Source: Billgrantia tianxiuensis (GTDB lineage: Bacteria > Pseudomonadota > Gammaproteobacteria > Pseudomonadales > Halomonadaceae). Taken from it: 64,000 nucleotides of DNA. The position numbers were made by a program, and so were the translations under genes. Location: the NCBI RefSeq assembly GCF_009834345.1, contig NZ_CP035042.1, forward strand, positions 2,046,001-2,110,000, written 5' to 3'. Below, one piece after another: positions 36,832 through 46,644 of the stretch; within the stretch, counting starts at the first letter, position 1, and each line of letters starts with the position of its first letter. The notes beneath the pieces were generated by a model, which worked only from the letters and a program-made list of their open reading frames with translations, was not told the origin of the DNA and made no database searches.

Positions 36832-38196
36832 GCCGAGGAAAAGTCACCGTCACCATGAGTCCCTGCCCCGGGGGGCTGTCGAACGCCAGGCTAGCGCCGT
36901 GGGCGCGGGCGATCTCGTCGACGATGGCCAGGCCCAGGCCGCTGCCCGGTGTCTCGGGCTGGCACGGTAGAAGCGTTCAGTAATCCGGTCGAGTTGCTGC
37001 GGACTCACGCCGATGCCGTCGTCGCTGACCCGCAGCTGCGTGCCATCGGGGCAGCGGCAGACGGCCACGTAGATGGTGCCGCGATAGGGTTGGCTGCCAC
37101 CGGCATGCTGGCTGGCATTCTCGATCAGGTTCTGCACCAGCCAGCGCAGCATCACGCTATCGCCGACGATTCGGCTGTCTTCATCCGCTGCGCAGAACTC
37201 CAACTCCTGGCCACGCTGGTAGATGCGTGAGATTGCCTCGGTGCAGGCCTCGCGGCAGGTCCCGGCGAGATCGATCTCGGTCATGGCGGAAGCGTCCACC
37301 AGTTCATGGCGTGCCTTGGCCAGGGTGAGCAGCTGCTGAACCATGTAGCCGGCGCTCTCGGCGATGCGGCCGATCTCGTGCAGGTTGTGCCTGGCCCTGG
37401 GGGCGTCGGGCTGGCGCACGGCCAGCTCCGCCAGAGCGCGAATCTCCGATAGTGGCGTGCGAAGCTGGTGCGAGACGTCGGCATTGAACTGCTGGGTGTT
37501 GTAGATGCTCTGGCGCATGCGCTGCATCAGGCCGTTGATACTGGCGACCAGGGTGGAGACTTCCCTGGGCACTTCGGCTTCGATCGGCTCGAGATCGTTC
37601 TGTGAGCGACGCCGCAGTGAGCGGCTGATCGAGCGCAACGGCGCCAGGCCGCGATGAATGGCCAGCAGGGCGATGGTCACGGCGAGCAGGCCGCCCAGCG
37701 CGATCAGGATCGAGAGCGTCAGCAGGAACTCGTTGATCAGGTTCTCCCGCGCTTCGGTGGATTCGGCCACGATCACCTCGATCTGGTCGCTGTGGGTCGA
37801 GCGAACCACGGGGAAGGTGGTGGCGACGGCACGTAGTGTATTGCCGGCGTAGCGGGTGTCGTAGAACAGCGGCTCGTCTAGCGGCCCGGGAGGATCCTCC
37901 AGGCCGTCAAAGCCTGCCAGCATGTTGCCCTCGGCATCGCGTATCCGATAGAAGATCTTGCCATCGCCGCGGCTGCCCAGCGTGCTGATGCTGAAGTAAT
38001 GCATGTTGATACGCAGTTCGCCGTCCACCGAGTAGATCCGTCGCTCCAGGCGCTCGGCGGCGTTGAGCAGCATGTCGTCGAAGGTTTCGGTGATCTGGCG
38101 GGAGAGCACGTAGTAGCTGGTGACCAGGGTCAGCAGGCCGACCAGGGTGAAGGGCAGGCCGATCCACAGCAGCAGGCGGGAGCGAATGGAGGTCAT
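36794..38196 (-). CDS. tctE: TctE-like sensor histidine kinase (one-base frameshift)
   Basis: The N-terminal helix SRLLLWIGLPFTLVGLLTLVTSYYVLSRQ, a periplasmic sensor of about 140 residues and a second helix near 170-190 are followed by HAMP-like sequence. The H box is FNADVSHQLRTPLSEIRALAE (phospho-His), then the N box VQNLIENASQHA and the G1 box RVSDDGIGVSP. The frame breaks at the GGG at 36,956-36,958; one more base restores ERFYRASPETPGSGLGLAIV (G2 box) and a normal C-terminus with a stop at 36,794, giving about 467 residues. It pairs with tctD one base upstream and likely senses carboxylates. Confidence 0.88.
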
Positions 38197-38197
38197 G

Positions 38198-38881
38198 TCA
38201 GTGGGGCTTGGTGTCGAGCAACTGGGTGTCGAGCAGATAGCCCAGCCCACGCACGGTACGCAGCTGGATGCTATCGCCCAGTTTCTTGCGCAGGCGTGAG
38301 ATGTAGGTCTCGATGGCGCTGGGAGAGATGGCGTCGTCCAGGTCCGAGAGCCGGTCGATGAGCTGCGCCTTGCTCACCAGGCGCCCCTGGTTGATCAACA
38401 GGTATTCGAGCACCTCGCGCTCTCGGCGGTGCAGCGTGACCGGTTCGCCGTTGACCAGCACCGCCGGGCTGTCGGGCGGCAGCTCGACGTCGCCGCAGTG
38501 CAGGCTCTTCTCGCCGAACTGCTTGGCCCGCCGTACCAGGGCCTTGGCCCTGGCGACCACTTCCACCAGCGAGAAGGGCTTGCCGAGATAGTCGTCGGCG
38601 CCTTCTTCCAGGCCCAGCACGCGTTGATCCAGATCGTCGCGGGCCGAGATGATCAGCACTGGCGTGTTGTCCTGCCGGGCGCGCAGGCGCCGCAGCACGT
38701 GGATGCCATCCAGGTGGGGCAGCCCCAAGTCGAGCAGGATCAGGTCGAAGGAGAGATGGCGCAGCCACTGCTCGGCGGCCTGGCCATCGTCGCAGGTCTC
38801 CACCTGAAAGCCTGCCTCGCCGAGGACGGTGGCGATGGAGGTGGCCAGGTTGGGGTTGTCTTCGATGACCAGGGCTTTCAC
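38198..38881 (-). CDS. tctD: TctD-like response regulator (OmpR family)
   Basis: The 227-residue protein has a receiver domain (ALVIEDNPNLATSIATVL, phospho-Asp in FDLILLDLGLPHLDG, conserved Lys in YLGKPFSL) and a C-terminal OmpR winged helix (LHRREREVLEYLLINQGRLVSKAQL). It lies in the same direction as tctA2 (42 bases upstream) and the kinase gene. It probably activates one or both TctCBA operons in response to their substrate. Confidence 0.93.
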   Translation of the reverse strand: MKALVIEDNPNLATSIATVLGEAGFQVETCDDGQAAEQWLRHLSFDLILLDLGLPHLDGIHVLRRLRARQDNTPVLIISARDDLDQRVLGLEEGADDYLGKPFSLVEVVARAKALVRRAKQFGEKSLHCGDVELPPDSPAVLVNGEPVTLHRREREVLEYLLINQGRLVSKAQLIDRLSDLDDAISPSAIETYISRLRKKLGDSIQLRTVRGLGYLLDTQLLDTKPH

Positions 38882-38923
38882 GTGGCATTCCGCTTCGGCT
38901 TGATGAACGTCAATGATACGGGA

Positions 38924-40425
38924 TCAATGCTGCCTTGAGGGCCGTGGCCGCTGGCGCAGCGTTTTCCAGGCCTGGGAGAGCAGCACCACGGCCAGCAGGG
39001 CGATGATGCCCAGTGAGATGGGGCGGCTGAACAACACCGTCCAGTCGTTCTGGGCAATCAGCATGGTCAGGCGGAAGTTCTGCTCCGCCATGGGACCCAG
39101 CAGTACCCCCAGCACCACGGGCGCCAGCGGGAAACCGAGCCGGTTGAGCAGGTAGCCGGCCAGGCCGAAGGCCAGCATCACATAGAGATCGGTGACGTTG
39201 CCGTTCACGGTGTACACGCCCACTGCCATCAGCACCAGCGTGGTGGGGACCAGCAGCGCGGAGGGCATGCGCAGCACCTGGGCGAACAGGCGTGTCGCCA
39301 CCATGCCGCCGAGCAGCAACAGCAACATGGCCGTCAGCAGCATCTGCCACATGAAGCCGAACACCACGTCGGGGGAGCGGGTGAACAGCTGCGGACCGGG
39401 CTGCAGGCCATGGATCATCAGCGCGCCCAGCACCAGTGCCGCGATCAGGTTGCCGGGAATGCCGAGCGTCAGCGAAGGAATCATGGCCGCTGCGTTGTCG
39501 GCGCTGTTGCCGGACTCCGCCGCGGCGACGCCGACCGGATTGCCGCTGCCGAAGGTCTCGGGGTCCGGCGCCTTGCGCTTGGCCTCGTTGTAGCTGAGCA
39601 GGGCGGCCAGGTTGCCGCCGGCGCCAGGCAGGATGCCCACGGCCACGCCGATCAGCGAGGAGCGGCTCCAGGTACGCCAGTGGCGGCGCAGCAGGCCCAG
39701 GCTGCCGCCGCTTGGCTTGGCGCGGAAACTGTCGCTGTTGAAGTAGGATTCGTTGCGCTTTTCCGCCATCTCGAGCACTGGCGGCACGGCATACAGCCCG
39801 ATCAGTACGATGAGCAGCTCGAAGCCGCCTGACAGGTACAGCGAATCGAAGGTGAAGCGCTCTTCTCCGCTGATGGTATCGATGCCCACCAGGCCGATGA
39901 TGACGCCGAGCAGGGCGCTGAGCATGCCCTTGCTGATATCCTTGCCCACCAGCACGGCGATGCTGACGAGGCCGAACACGGCCACCCAGAAGTACTCCGC
40001 CGGGCCGAATGCCAGGGTCACCTTGGCCAGCATGGGGGCCAGCGTCATCAGGGCCAGGGCGCTGACGATACCGCCGATGGCGGACGACCAGCAGGCCGTC
40101 TTCAGGGCCAGCCCGCCTTCGCCCTTGCGTGTCATCGGGTAGCCGTCGAAGGTGGTGGCGATGGCGGCGGGCGTGCCGGGAATGTTGAGCAGGATGGCGG
40201 GAATGGCGCCGCCGTACATGGAGCCGTTGTAGATTCCGGCCACCAGCCCCAGGGCAATGATGGGTCGAAGCCGTAGGTCAGCGGCAGCATCAGGGCAATG
40301 GCCATGACCGGATTCAAGCCGGGCAGCGCGCCGATCAGGATGCCGATCAGCGTGCCGACGAACAGGCTGATCAGCGAGCCGAGCTGCAGGGCCACCGGGA
40401 GCGCATTCAGGAGCGATTCGAACAT
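38924..40425 (-). CDS. tctA: TctA permease subunit, copy 2 (one-base frameshift)
   Basis: The first-half motif is split by the break: GILIGALPGLNPVMAIALMLPLTYGFDP lies in one frame and AGIYNGSMYGGAIPAILLNIPGTPAA in the next. One extra base at the GGG 40,262-40,264 joins them as GFDPIIALGLVAGIYNGSMYGG. The second-half motif GVAVGILPGAGGNLAALLSY and LTLGIPGNLIAALVLGAL follows, and the total is about 500 residues with a full set of helices. It lacks the abrB partner that copy 1 has. It is downstream of tctB2 by 14 bases. Confidence 0.92.
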
Positions 40426-40439
40426 GAGCTGGACCCTAT

Positions 40440-40940
40440 CTAGGAGGCGAGGAAGAACTCGACGGGCAACGGGCGCTTGAGCACCACGGCGAACAGGGCG
40501 TACAGCAGCGTGATGAAGCCCAGGGTGATGCCCGCCACCACGGCGGGGCGCCGCTCTCCCAGCAGCACGGCCAGCAGCGTGATGAACAGGGCGCTGGTGG
40601 TATAGAAGCCGACGATCGGCAGGGCCGTGTAGTACACCAGACAGCAGCCCAGGGTCGTGGTGAAGCGCGCCGGGTGATCGACCAGGGCGGGAGCCGGGTG
40701 GGGCGTCGTGTGGCGGCCGGCGGCGGTCGTGGTGCGCGCGGCCAGCACGCTCTTCATGCCTCGCCAGATCAGGGGCAGGGAGAACGCGCCCATCAGGGTG
40801 CCTACCCCGATGGGAACGTAGGCGGCATCGGCAAAGAAGCCCTTCCCCATCCAGACGGTGGTGACGCCAACGATGAGGAAGGCAATGCCAGAGAAGAGAT
40901 CTCTGTAGTTCATGGTCTTATCGATGCCTTTGCCGGTCAC
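40440..40940 (-). CDS. tctB: TctB subunit, copy 2
   Basis: The 166-residue protein has four predicted helices, with a short cytosolic loop rich in Thr/His/Pro (TTTAAGRHTTPHPAPALVDH) between the second and third. Its ATG overlaps the stop of tctC2 (ATGA). An inner ATG at 40,913 (MNYRDLFSG) is an equally typical TctB start. Confidence 0.85.
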   Translation of the reverse strand: MTGKGIDKTMNYRDLFSGIAFLIVGVTTVWMGKGFFADAAYVPIGVGTLMGAFSLPLIWRGMKSVLAARTTTAAGRHTTPHPAPALVDHPARFTTTLGCCLVYYTALPIVGFYTTSALFITLLAVLLGERRPAVVAGITLGFITLLYALFAVVLKRPLPVEFFLAS

Positions 40941-41899
40941 TGTTGCTTGAGGCCGAGGTTTTCCAGGGTCTCGCCGATGGCCTGGGTTTCCTGTTTCAGG
41001 CGCTCGCGCAGTTCTTCGCCACGCACCAGGTTGAGGGTTTCGCCCTGGGCGGTGAGGAATTCCTGGAACTCCGGGTGCTCCACGGCGCGGGCCACGGCAT
41101 CGGCGACCGCTTCGGCGCGCTCTTCCTCCATGCCTTCGGGGCCCAGCATCATGCGCCAGAGCACGGTCTCGAGCTCGGGATGGCCCAGGGCAGCGAGTCC
41201 GGATGCCTGGGGTAGGGCTTCGTTGTCATCGGCAGAGGTGACCAGCAGGCACTTGGCCTGGCCTTCCTCGACATAGGGCAGCACCGGCGTGATGGAGCCG
41301 CCGTAGATATCGACGTGGCCACCGAGGAAGTTCTGCAGGGTCTCTCCGGCGCCGCCGAAGGGGATCGGGCGGGCGGTGATGTCGTAGGCTTCGAAGATCC
41401 GCTCCGCCGCCAGGCGCATGGTGCCGCCGACGCCATCGTTGCCATAGGTGTACTTGCCGGGGTTGGCTTGCAGCTCGGCAAGGAACTCCTCACCGCTCTC
41501 GGCGGGGAAGTCGGGCGCGACGCAGAGGGTGTAGGCGCTTTGCGAGGTGCTGGTGATGGGGGTCAGCGTCTCGTAGGAGTACTGCACGCGCTGCATGTGC
41601 GGCACCGTGGTGATGGGGCTGTTCCAGGTGGAAAGCAGGGTATAGCCATCGGGGCGCGCCCGGGAGAACTGGTTGACGCCGATGGCACCGCCGCCGCCCG
41701 CCACGTTGAGCACGGCAACGGGCTGGCCCAGCTCCTCCTCGAGATACTGGTTGAGCATGCGCGCCACGTTGTCGGTGCCGCCACCCGCGGGTGCCGGCAC
41801 GATGATCTCGATGGGGCGATTGGGATAGTCGTTGGCCATGACCGGGTTGAAGGCAAGGGCCGATACGGTGGCGGTGGTGAGGAGCAGCGTGGTTTTCAT
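40937..41899 (-). CDS. tctC: TctC substrate-binding protein, copy 2
   Basis: The 320-residue protein starts MKTTLLLTTATVSALAF with a signal peptide cleaved near NPVMANDYP. The mature protein shows PNRPIEIIVPAPAGGGTDNVARMLNQYL and LNVAGGGGAIGVNQFSRARPDGYTL, the TctC signature. It differs clearly from copy 1, so the two transporters probably have different substrates. AGGTAAGA precedes the ATG. It follows the GntR gene by 56 bases in the same direction. Confidence 0.92.
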   Translation of the reverse strand: MKTTLLLTTATVSALAFNPVMANDYPNRPIEIIVPAPAGGGTDNVARMLNQYLEEELGQPVAVLNVAGGGGAIGVNQFSRARPDGYTLLSTWNSPITTVPHMQRVQYSYETLTPITSTSQSAYTLCVAPDFPAESGEEFLAELQANPGKYTYGNDGVGGTMRLAAERIFEAYDITARPIPFGGAGETLQNFLGGHVDIYGGSITPVLPYVEEGQAKCLLVTSADDNEALPQASGLAALGHPELETVLWRMMLGPEGMEEERAEAVADAVARAVEHPEFQEFLTAQGETLNLVRGEELRERLKQETQAIGETLENLGLKQQ

Positions 41900-41955
41900 T
41901 TGTCTTACCTGTCGTTGGAATCGTGAGGACATGGGGGCGGGCATCGAGGCCCGCT

Positions 41956-42714
41956 TCAGGCGTTTTGCTCGCCGAGAGTGACGCGATAGCGGAAGCGCTC
42001 GGGGCGGCCATGCACGCGGCGATATTCGATGACGCGGCCCACGGGGTTGCGCGCGATGCGCTCGATGACGGCAACCGGCGAATTGGCAGGCAGTTCCAGG
42101 TGCCTGGCGCTTGCCTGGGTGGCGGTGCCGAACGAAAGCTCATCCGTCGCCGACGTGATGAGAATCCCGAATTCCTGAAGGAAGACGGGGTAGAGCAGCG
42201 GTCCCATGTCCTTGGGATCGAGCGCCAATAGCCCCTCGAAATCGGGCAGGCGCAGGTAAACCTCCTCGAACAGCATCGGTTCGCCGGACCACAGGCGAAC
42301 GCGCTCGAGCTTGATGCAGCGCGTCGCGTCCGGTTCGCCGAAGGCCAGCCGGACCTCGGCGGGCGTTTCGACCTCCTCACGGCTGAGAATACGGCTCTCC
42401 GGAATCATGGAGCCGTCGGGATCGTCGGCATCGTGAACATGGAAGAAGCGGAACAGGTCGGCGCGGAAAGCCGGCTGCTTGACGAAGGTGCCGGTGCCGC
42501 GGCGGCGCTCCAGCAGGCCTTCGTCCACGAGCTGCTTAAGCGCCATGCGCATGGTGGCCAGCGCCACGCCGTACTCCTCGGCCAGGCGGTTCTCCGAGGG
42601 GATCGTGTCGCCCGGCGACCACTCCCCATTGGCGATCCGCGAAGCCAACTGGTCGCGCAGCCGGGCATAGAGGGGAAGGCGCCCGTCGGCTTGGGGCATG
42701 CGCAATGCACACAT
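41956..42714 (-). CDS. GntR/HutC-family transcriptional regulator
   Basis: The 252-residue regulator has an N-terminal winged helix-turn-helix (LYARLRDQLASRIANGEWSPGDTIPSENRLAEEYGVALATMRMALKQLVDEGLLERRRGTGTFV) and a UTRA ligand domain (CIKLERVRLWSGEPMLFEEVYLR and SPVAVIERIARNPVGRVIEYRRV). I chose ATG 42714 because AGGAGA lies eight bases before it. It heads the tctC2-tctB2-tctA2 genes and is divergent from an amidohydrolase; two palindromes between them are its likely operators. UTRA domains bind small metabolites, so the inducer may be the transported or hydrolysed substrate. Confidence 0.88.
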   Translation of the reverse strand: MCALRMPQADGRLPLYARLRDQLASRIANGEWSPGDTIPSENRLAEEYGVALATMRMALKQLVDEGLLERRRGTGTFVKQPAFRADLFRFFHVHDADDPDGSMIPESRILSREEVETPAEVRLAFGEPDATRCIKLERVRLWSGEPMLFEEVYLRLPDFEGLLALDPKDMGPLLYPVFLQEFGILITSATDELSFGTATQASARHLELPANSPVAVIERIARNPVGRVIEYRRVHGRPERFRYRVTLGEQNA

Positions 42715-42782
42715 GGCTTCGATCTCCTGGATTCGCTGTCTTGTTGCTGTCACTAAAGACCAGTGTATACTTCTAGTCAACC

Positions 42783-42798
42783 AGTTCTCTAGAGAACT
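42783..42798. promoter_or_regulatory. Perfect palindrome, candidate GntR operator 1
   Basis: AGTTCTCTAGAGAACT is its own reverse complement over 16 bases. It lies 69 bases before the GntR start codon and 133 before the amidohydrolase start, in the shared divergent promoter region. Confidence 0.6.
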
Positions 42799-42812
42799 AG
42801 ACTTAAGTCTAG
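42797..42812. promoter_or_regulatory. Perfect palindrome, candidate GntR operator 2
   Basis: CTAGACTTAAGTCTAG is a second perfect 16-base palindrome, overlapping the first by two bases. The shared CTAG steps and 14-base centre spacing suggest cooperative binding of two regulator dimers. Confidence 0.6.
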
Positions 42813-42930
42813 GTGAGGCACCCTTGGATATTCAGCCATGGGCCTGACGGATAGGAAGCTGGGGTGAGGAAAGTCGGTGGGGGAAGTCTGTGGGGGAAAG
42901 TCGGTGAGAAAAGCAGGTGAGGAAACCAGA

Positions 42931-43727
42931 GTGAAGCAAGGATTCGACTGTCACGCCCACGTCTATCCGCAGGTGGATGAGGTCGAGGGCTCCAACTATC
43001 GTCCGTCACGGGCGGCGCCCCTGCATGAGTGGCAGGCACATCTGGAGGCATGCGAGCTTCGCGGTGGCGTGCTGGTGCAGCCGAGCTTTCTCGGCCACGA
43101 CAATCGTGAGCTGCTGCGGATCCTTGGCGAACTGGGGGGAACTACCGCGGAGTGGTGCAGCTTCCCAAGGAGGCTAGCCTGACCGAGATGCAGCTGCTCG
43201 ATGCGGCCGGCATTGTCGGCGTGCGCTGGAATCTCATCGAACGACGCCGCGAACTTCCCGACCTTGAGGATCCGCAATGGATCGATTTCCTAGATCGACT
43301 GAAGGCGCTGGATTGGCACCTGGAGCTGCACCTCGAAGGAGATCGCCTGCCCGAGCTCTTCCCCGCGCTGCACGAGCACGGCGTCACCCTGGTGGTCGAT
43401 CACCTGGGCCTGCCCGTGGAGGCCGACCCCGCCGCCGATGCCGGTTTCCGCCTGTTGCTGGAAGCCGGCCGGTACGGCCGCACCTGGGTCAAGCTGTCGG
43501 CGCCTTACCGTTCCCCGGTGCGCGACCTGCGGCCCCATGTGGGCGAGATGTTGAAGGAGCTGGGGCGCGAGCGGCTGGTGTGGGGCAGCGACTGGCCCTG
43601 GACCCGCCATGAAGGCAAGCACGGTTACCGGGATACCTTCGACTGGCTGGCCGACTGGGTCCGCGACGACGACGACCGGCGCGTGATCCTGAACGACTCT
43701 CCACGAGAGCTGTTTCGCCTCGATTGA
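42931..43727 (+). CDS. Amidohydrolase-family lactonase-like protein, COG3618 (one-base frameshift)
   Basis: The TIM-barrel metal-dependent hydrolase has the motifs FDCHAHVYP (HxH), GVRWNLIERR, LELHLEG, VVDHLGLP and VWGSDWPWTRHE (late Asp). This pattern is the COG3618 group that includes 2-pyrone-4,6-dicarboxylate lactonase and sugar-lactone hydrolases. The G6 run at 43,134-43,139 needs one more base, which joins RILGELGGNYRG to VVQLPKEASLTEM; the total is about 265 residues. The GTG at 42931 has GAGG eight bases upstream. The region before it carries degenerate repeats of GTGGGGGAAAGTCG. Divergence from GntR-TctCBA suggests that it processes a lactone or dicarboxylate taken up by that transporter. 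Confidence 0.75.
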
Positions 43728-43752
43728 CAGAGAGCAGCGAGAACGCGTCGGT

Positions 43753-44855
43753 CTACAAGATCTCCAGATCGGGAATGTGCAGGATGCCGTCGTCCATGGC
43801 GTCGTCGTCGAGTTCGCGAATGACCTGGTAGATCTTGGCCACATGGCGCAGGGTTTCCCGCGGAATGTAACCGCCGGCCCGTTCGCGATGGAGGGTTCGC
43901 GCCAGCCAGATGAAGCGGATGATGGGGATGCCTTTCTCCTTGGCCTGCTCGATCAGTGCCAGGGCATCCTCGTCCACTCCCTTGCAGACGATGCGTGGCA
44001 AGGGGTGGTCTCGGGACGGTAGTAGAGCCCGACGGCGAAGTGCGTGGGGTTGACCACCAGGGCGTCGGCCTCTTCCAGCTCCGGCTTGGGCCGGGATCCC
44101 CGGGCCGGGCCGCCGCTCGTGGCGAGTTCACGGGCCAGCGAGCGGCGGTAGCCCTTGGTGTGTGGGTCGCCCTCGGTGCTCTTGTACTCCTGCTTGATGT
44201 CGTCCTTGCTCATCTTCAGGCTCTTGAGGTGGAAATACTTCTGCATGCCGAAGTCGAGGACGGCCAGCACCAGCAGGACCAGCAGGCAGGTTCTTTCGAT
44301 CTTGACGAACAGCAGGGCGATGGCGTGCCAGGCGGTGTCGAGATCGGTCAGCGGCAGCTTCGCCAGGGTCTGTAGGGCCGGGGGCAACAACAGCGAGAGA
44401 ATGATGGCAAGGATGATGGCCTTGGTCAGGCTGTTGAGCAGTTCGAACAGCTTCTTGCCGGAAAACATGTTCTTCAATTGCGGGAAGGGGTTGAGCTTGT
44501 TGAAGTCGATCTTCAAGGCTTCCGGTGCGAACAGGAAGCCGAACTGGAGCCAACTGCCCAGCAGGCGCATGATCACGGCCAGGCCGAGCGCCATGGCGAT
44601 CATCGAGACGGCGATGGTGAGGCATTGGACCACCACCGCCTGGAGGGCGTACTCGAAGGGTTGATCCAGTTGGCCCAGCGGCGTGGCCACTAGGTCCTGC
44701 ATGTTGCCCATACCGGTTTCCACCATGGCCAGTACGACCTCAAGCAGCGCCGCGACGATCAGCAGCTTGGGTACGTCCTGGCTCTGGCCGACCTGGCCCT
44801 TCTTGCGCGCGTCGCGCAGTTTCTTGGGCGTCGGCTTTTCGGTCTTTTCCCCCAT
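43753..44855 (-). CDS. hrcU: Type III export apparatus switch protein HrcU/SctU (one-base frameshift)
   Basis: Inner-membrane protein that switches export specificity. It starts MGEKTEKPTPKKLRDARKKGQV, with four helices between about residues 30 and 215. The autocleavage motif NPTH is present in LVVNPTHFAVGLYYRPE. The frame then breaks at the GGGG run 44,002-44,005; one more base joins YYRPETTPLPRIVCKGVDEDA and the normal tail RHVAKIYQVIRELDD, giving about 367 residues. It is the last gene of the hrpJ operon, 36 bases after hrcT, and converges with the amidohydrolase gene 25 bases away. Confidence 0.93.
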
Positions 44856-44891
44856 GGCGAGGCTCCCGGTCGTGGATCCTGAGTGTTGCCC

Positions 44892-45685
44892 TCATGGGCT
44901 CTCGAACAGTAGCCGCAGGGTGTGCTGGAAGCCGATCCACTGCAGATTGCGCTCTTCTGCGAGGTAGAACAGCATCGGCAGGTAGAGAATCAGAAAACCG
45001 AGGCCGACCAGGCATTTGAGGGCATGGAGAGGATGTAGGCCTGCAACTGGGGGCTGTACAGGCTGAGAATGGCCATGCCGAACTCGATGAACAGCAGCAG
45101 CGCGACCAGTGGTGCGGCGTAGAGCACCATGTCGGTGAAGGTCTTGGCGAGCAGCGCAAGATAGACGTCCAGGCCATCGGGCGCCGGCACCGGGAACCAT
45201 TGGGTGGGCGGCCAGACCAGGTAGCTGTCCCAGATCACCTGCAGCATGGACAGAAAGATACCCGAGGTCACCATCAGCACGATCAGTGCCTGCTTGAGCA
45301 GGAACCCCAGCGGGGTGAAGTCCTGGCCGAGGCTGGGGTTGAGCTGGCCCCCCATCAGCGCGCCGCGCTGGTTCTCGAACAGGCTGCCCACCGACTCGAA
45401 CAGCCAGAACGGCATCGACAGCAGAGCGCCGAGCAGCATGCCGATGGCGGCCTCCTTGAAATAGAGGGCGAACAGGGTCCACCAGGAATCGTCGCTGGGC
45501 AGGGCCGCATGGATGCCGGGCGATACCACCAGGGCCAAAATGGCAAGGATGGCATAGCGCAGCATGCCCTTGAGCTCATGAAAGGAGAACAGCGGCAGCA
45601 ACAGCAGGCAGGGATAGAGCCGCGCCATGGCCAGGGTGATGGCCAGGACCCAGTCGGCGAGATGCTCAACTCCTTGAAAGGGCAT
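44892..45685 (-). CDS. hrcT: Type III export apparatus protein HrcT/SctT (one-base frameshift)
   Basis: Integral membrane component of the export gate, about 264 residues after repair. Conserved SctT sequence includes AITLAMARLYPCLLLLPLFS, GMLLGALLSMPFWLFESVG and FENQRGALMGGQLNPSLGQD. The break is at the GGG 45,020-45,022; one more base joins QAYILSMPLKCLVGLGFLILYLP to the natural end TLRLLFESP. Its ATG is two bases from the hrcS stop. Confidence 0.93.
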
Positions 45686-45686
45686 C

Positions 45687-45947
45687 TCAGTGCCTCGTGG
45701 TGGCGATCAGGGTGAAGATCTGGGAAACGAACTGGATCGTTTCCACCCCGATCCAGCGCCCGGTCAGGGCCAGGGTGATGCCGACCCCGACCAGCTTGAT
45801 GGCGAAGGGCAGGGTCTGGTCCTGAACCTGCAGCAGGGCCTGCAGCAGCGAGACGATCACGCCGGTGATCACCGCCACCAGCAGCGGCGGTGCCGACAGC
45901 ATCACCACCAGTACCATGCCTTGCTTGAACAGGGTCAGGGCATCCAT
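45687..45947 (-). CDS. hrcS: Type III export apparatus protein HrcS/SctS
   Basis: The 86-residue protein has two membrane helices and the usual SctS sequence: LFKQGMVLVVMLSAPPLLVAVITGVIVSLLQALLQVQDQTLPFAIKLV. It forms the helical export gate with SctR and SctT. The reading frame is intact. It lies 41 bases after hrcR. Confidence 0.95.
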   Translation of the reverse strand: MDALTLFKQGMVLVVMLSAPPLLVAVITGVIVSLLQALLQVQDQTLPFAIKLVGVGITLALTGRWIGVETIQFVSQIFTLIATTRH

Positions 45948-45988
45948 GGGCGTTATCTTCCTTACGGGTGACCGCAGCGCCTGGGGCG

Positions 45989-46644
45989 TCAGATCACGTA
46001 GGTGTAGAACAGGGCGTCGAGCAGGCGACTCCAGCCATCGACCAGCACGAACAGCAGGATCTTGAGCGGCAACGAGATGGTCATGGGCGAGACCATCTGC
46101 ATGCCCAGTGCCAGCAGCAGGTTCGAGACGATGAGGTCGATGACGATGAACGGGATGTAGATCAGAAAGCCGATCTGCAGGCCGGCCTGTAGCTCCGAGA
46201 GCATGAAGGCGGGGATGACGATCAGCAGATCGTCCTTGTCGACCTGCTCCGACATCTCCCTGGGCCAGAGCTGGACGGTGTTGCCCATCAGGTGGGTCTG
46301 GACGTCGGGATTGGCGTTGTGCGCCATGAACCGTTGCAGCGGGCCGACCAGGTGGTTGACGCTGGTCTGCATGTTGTCCAGGGAGCTGAAGTCGGGGGCG
46401 TCTCCTTCACCAGCTGGCCGATTTCCTGCATCACCGGCGCCATGACGAACAGGGTCGCGGCCAGGGCGATGCCGTAGATGGCCATGTTCGGCGGCACCTG
46501 CTGAACGCCCATGGCGTTGCGGGTAATCATCAGCACCATGGAGATCTTGAGGAAGGCGCTGCACACGATCAGCAGAATGGGCAGCAGCGACAGCCCGCCC
46601 AGGAAGAGGGCGAAAATCAGCGGATCGACCTGGCCCAGGTTCAT
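45989..46644 (-). CDS. hrcR: Type III export apparatus protein HrcR/SctR (one-base frameshift)
   Basis: Core export-gate protein, about 218 residues after repair. It begins [55 protein letters not shown], then breaks at the GGGGG run 46,394-46,398 and continues [74 protein letters not shown]. These are the standard SctR motifs. The ATG overlaps the hrcQ stop (ATGA). Confidence 0.94.

Noticed and set aside
42860..42930. CRISPR-like GTGGGGGAAAGTCG repeats
   Set aside because: Units are short, imperfect and contiguous, with no spacers or cas genes; they look like slippage repeats in a promoter leader.
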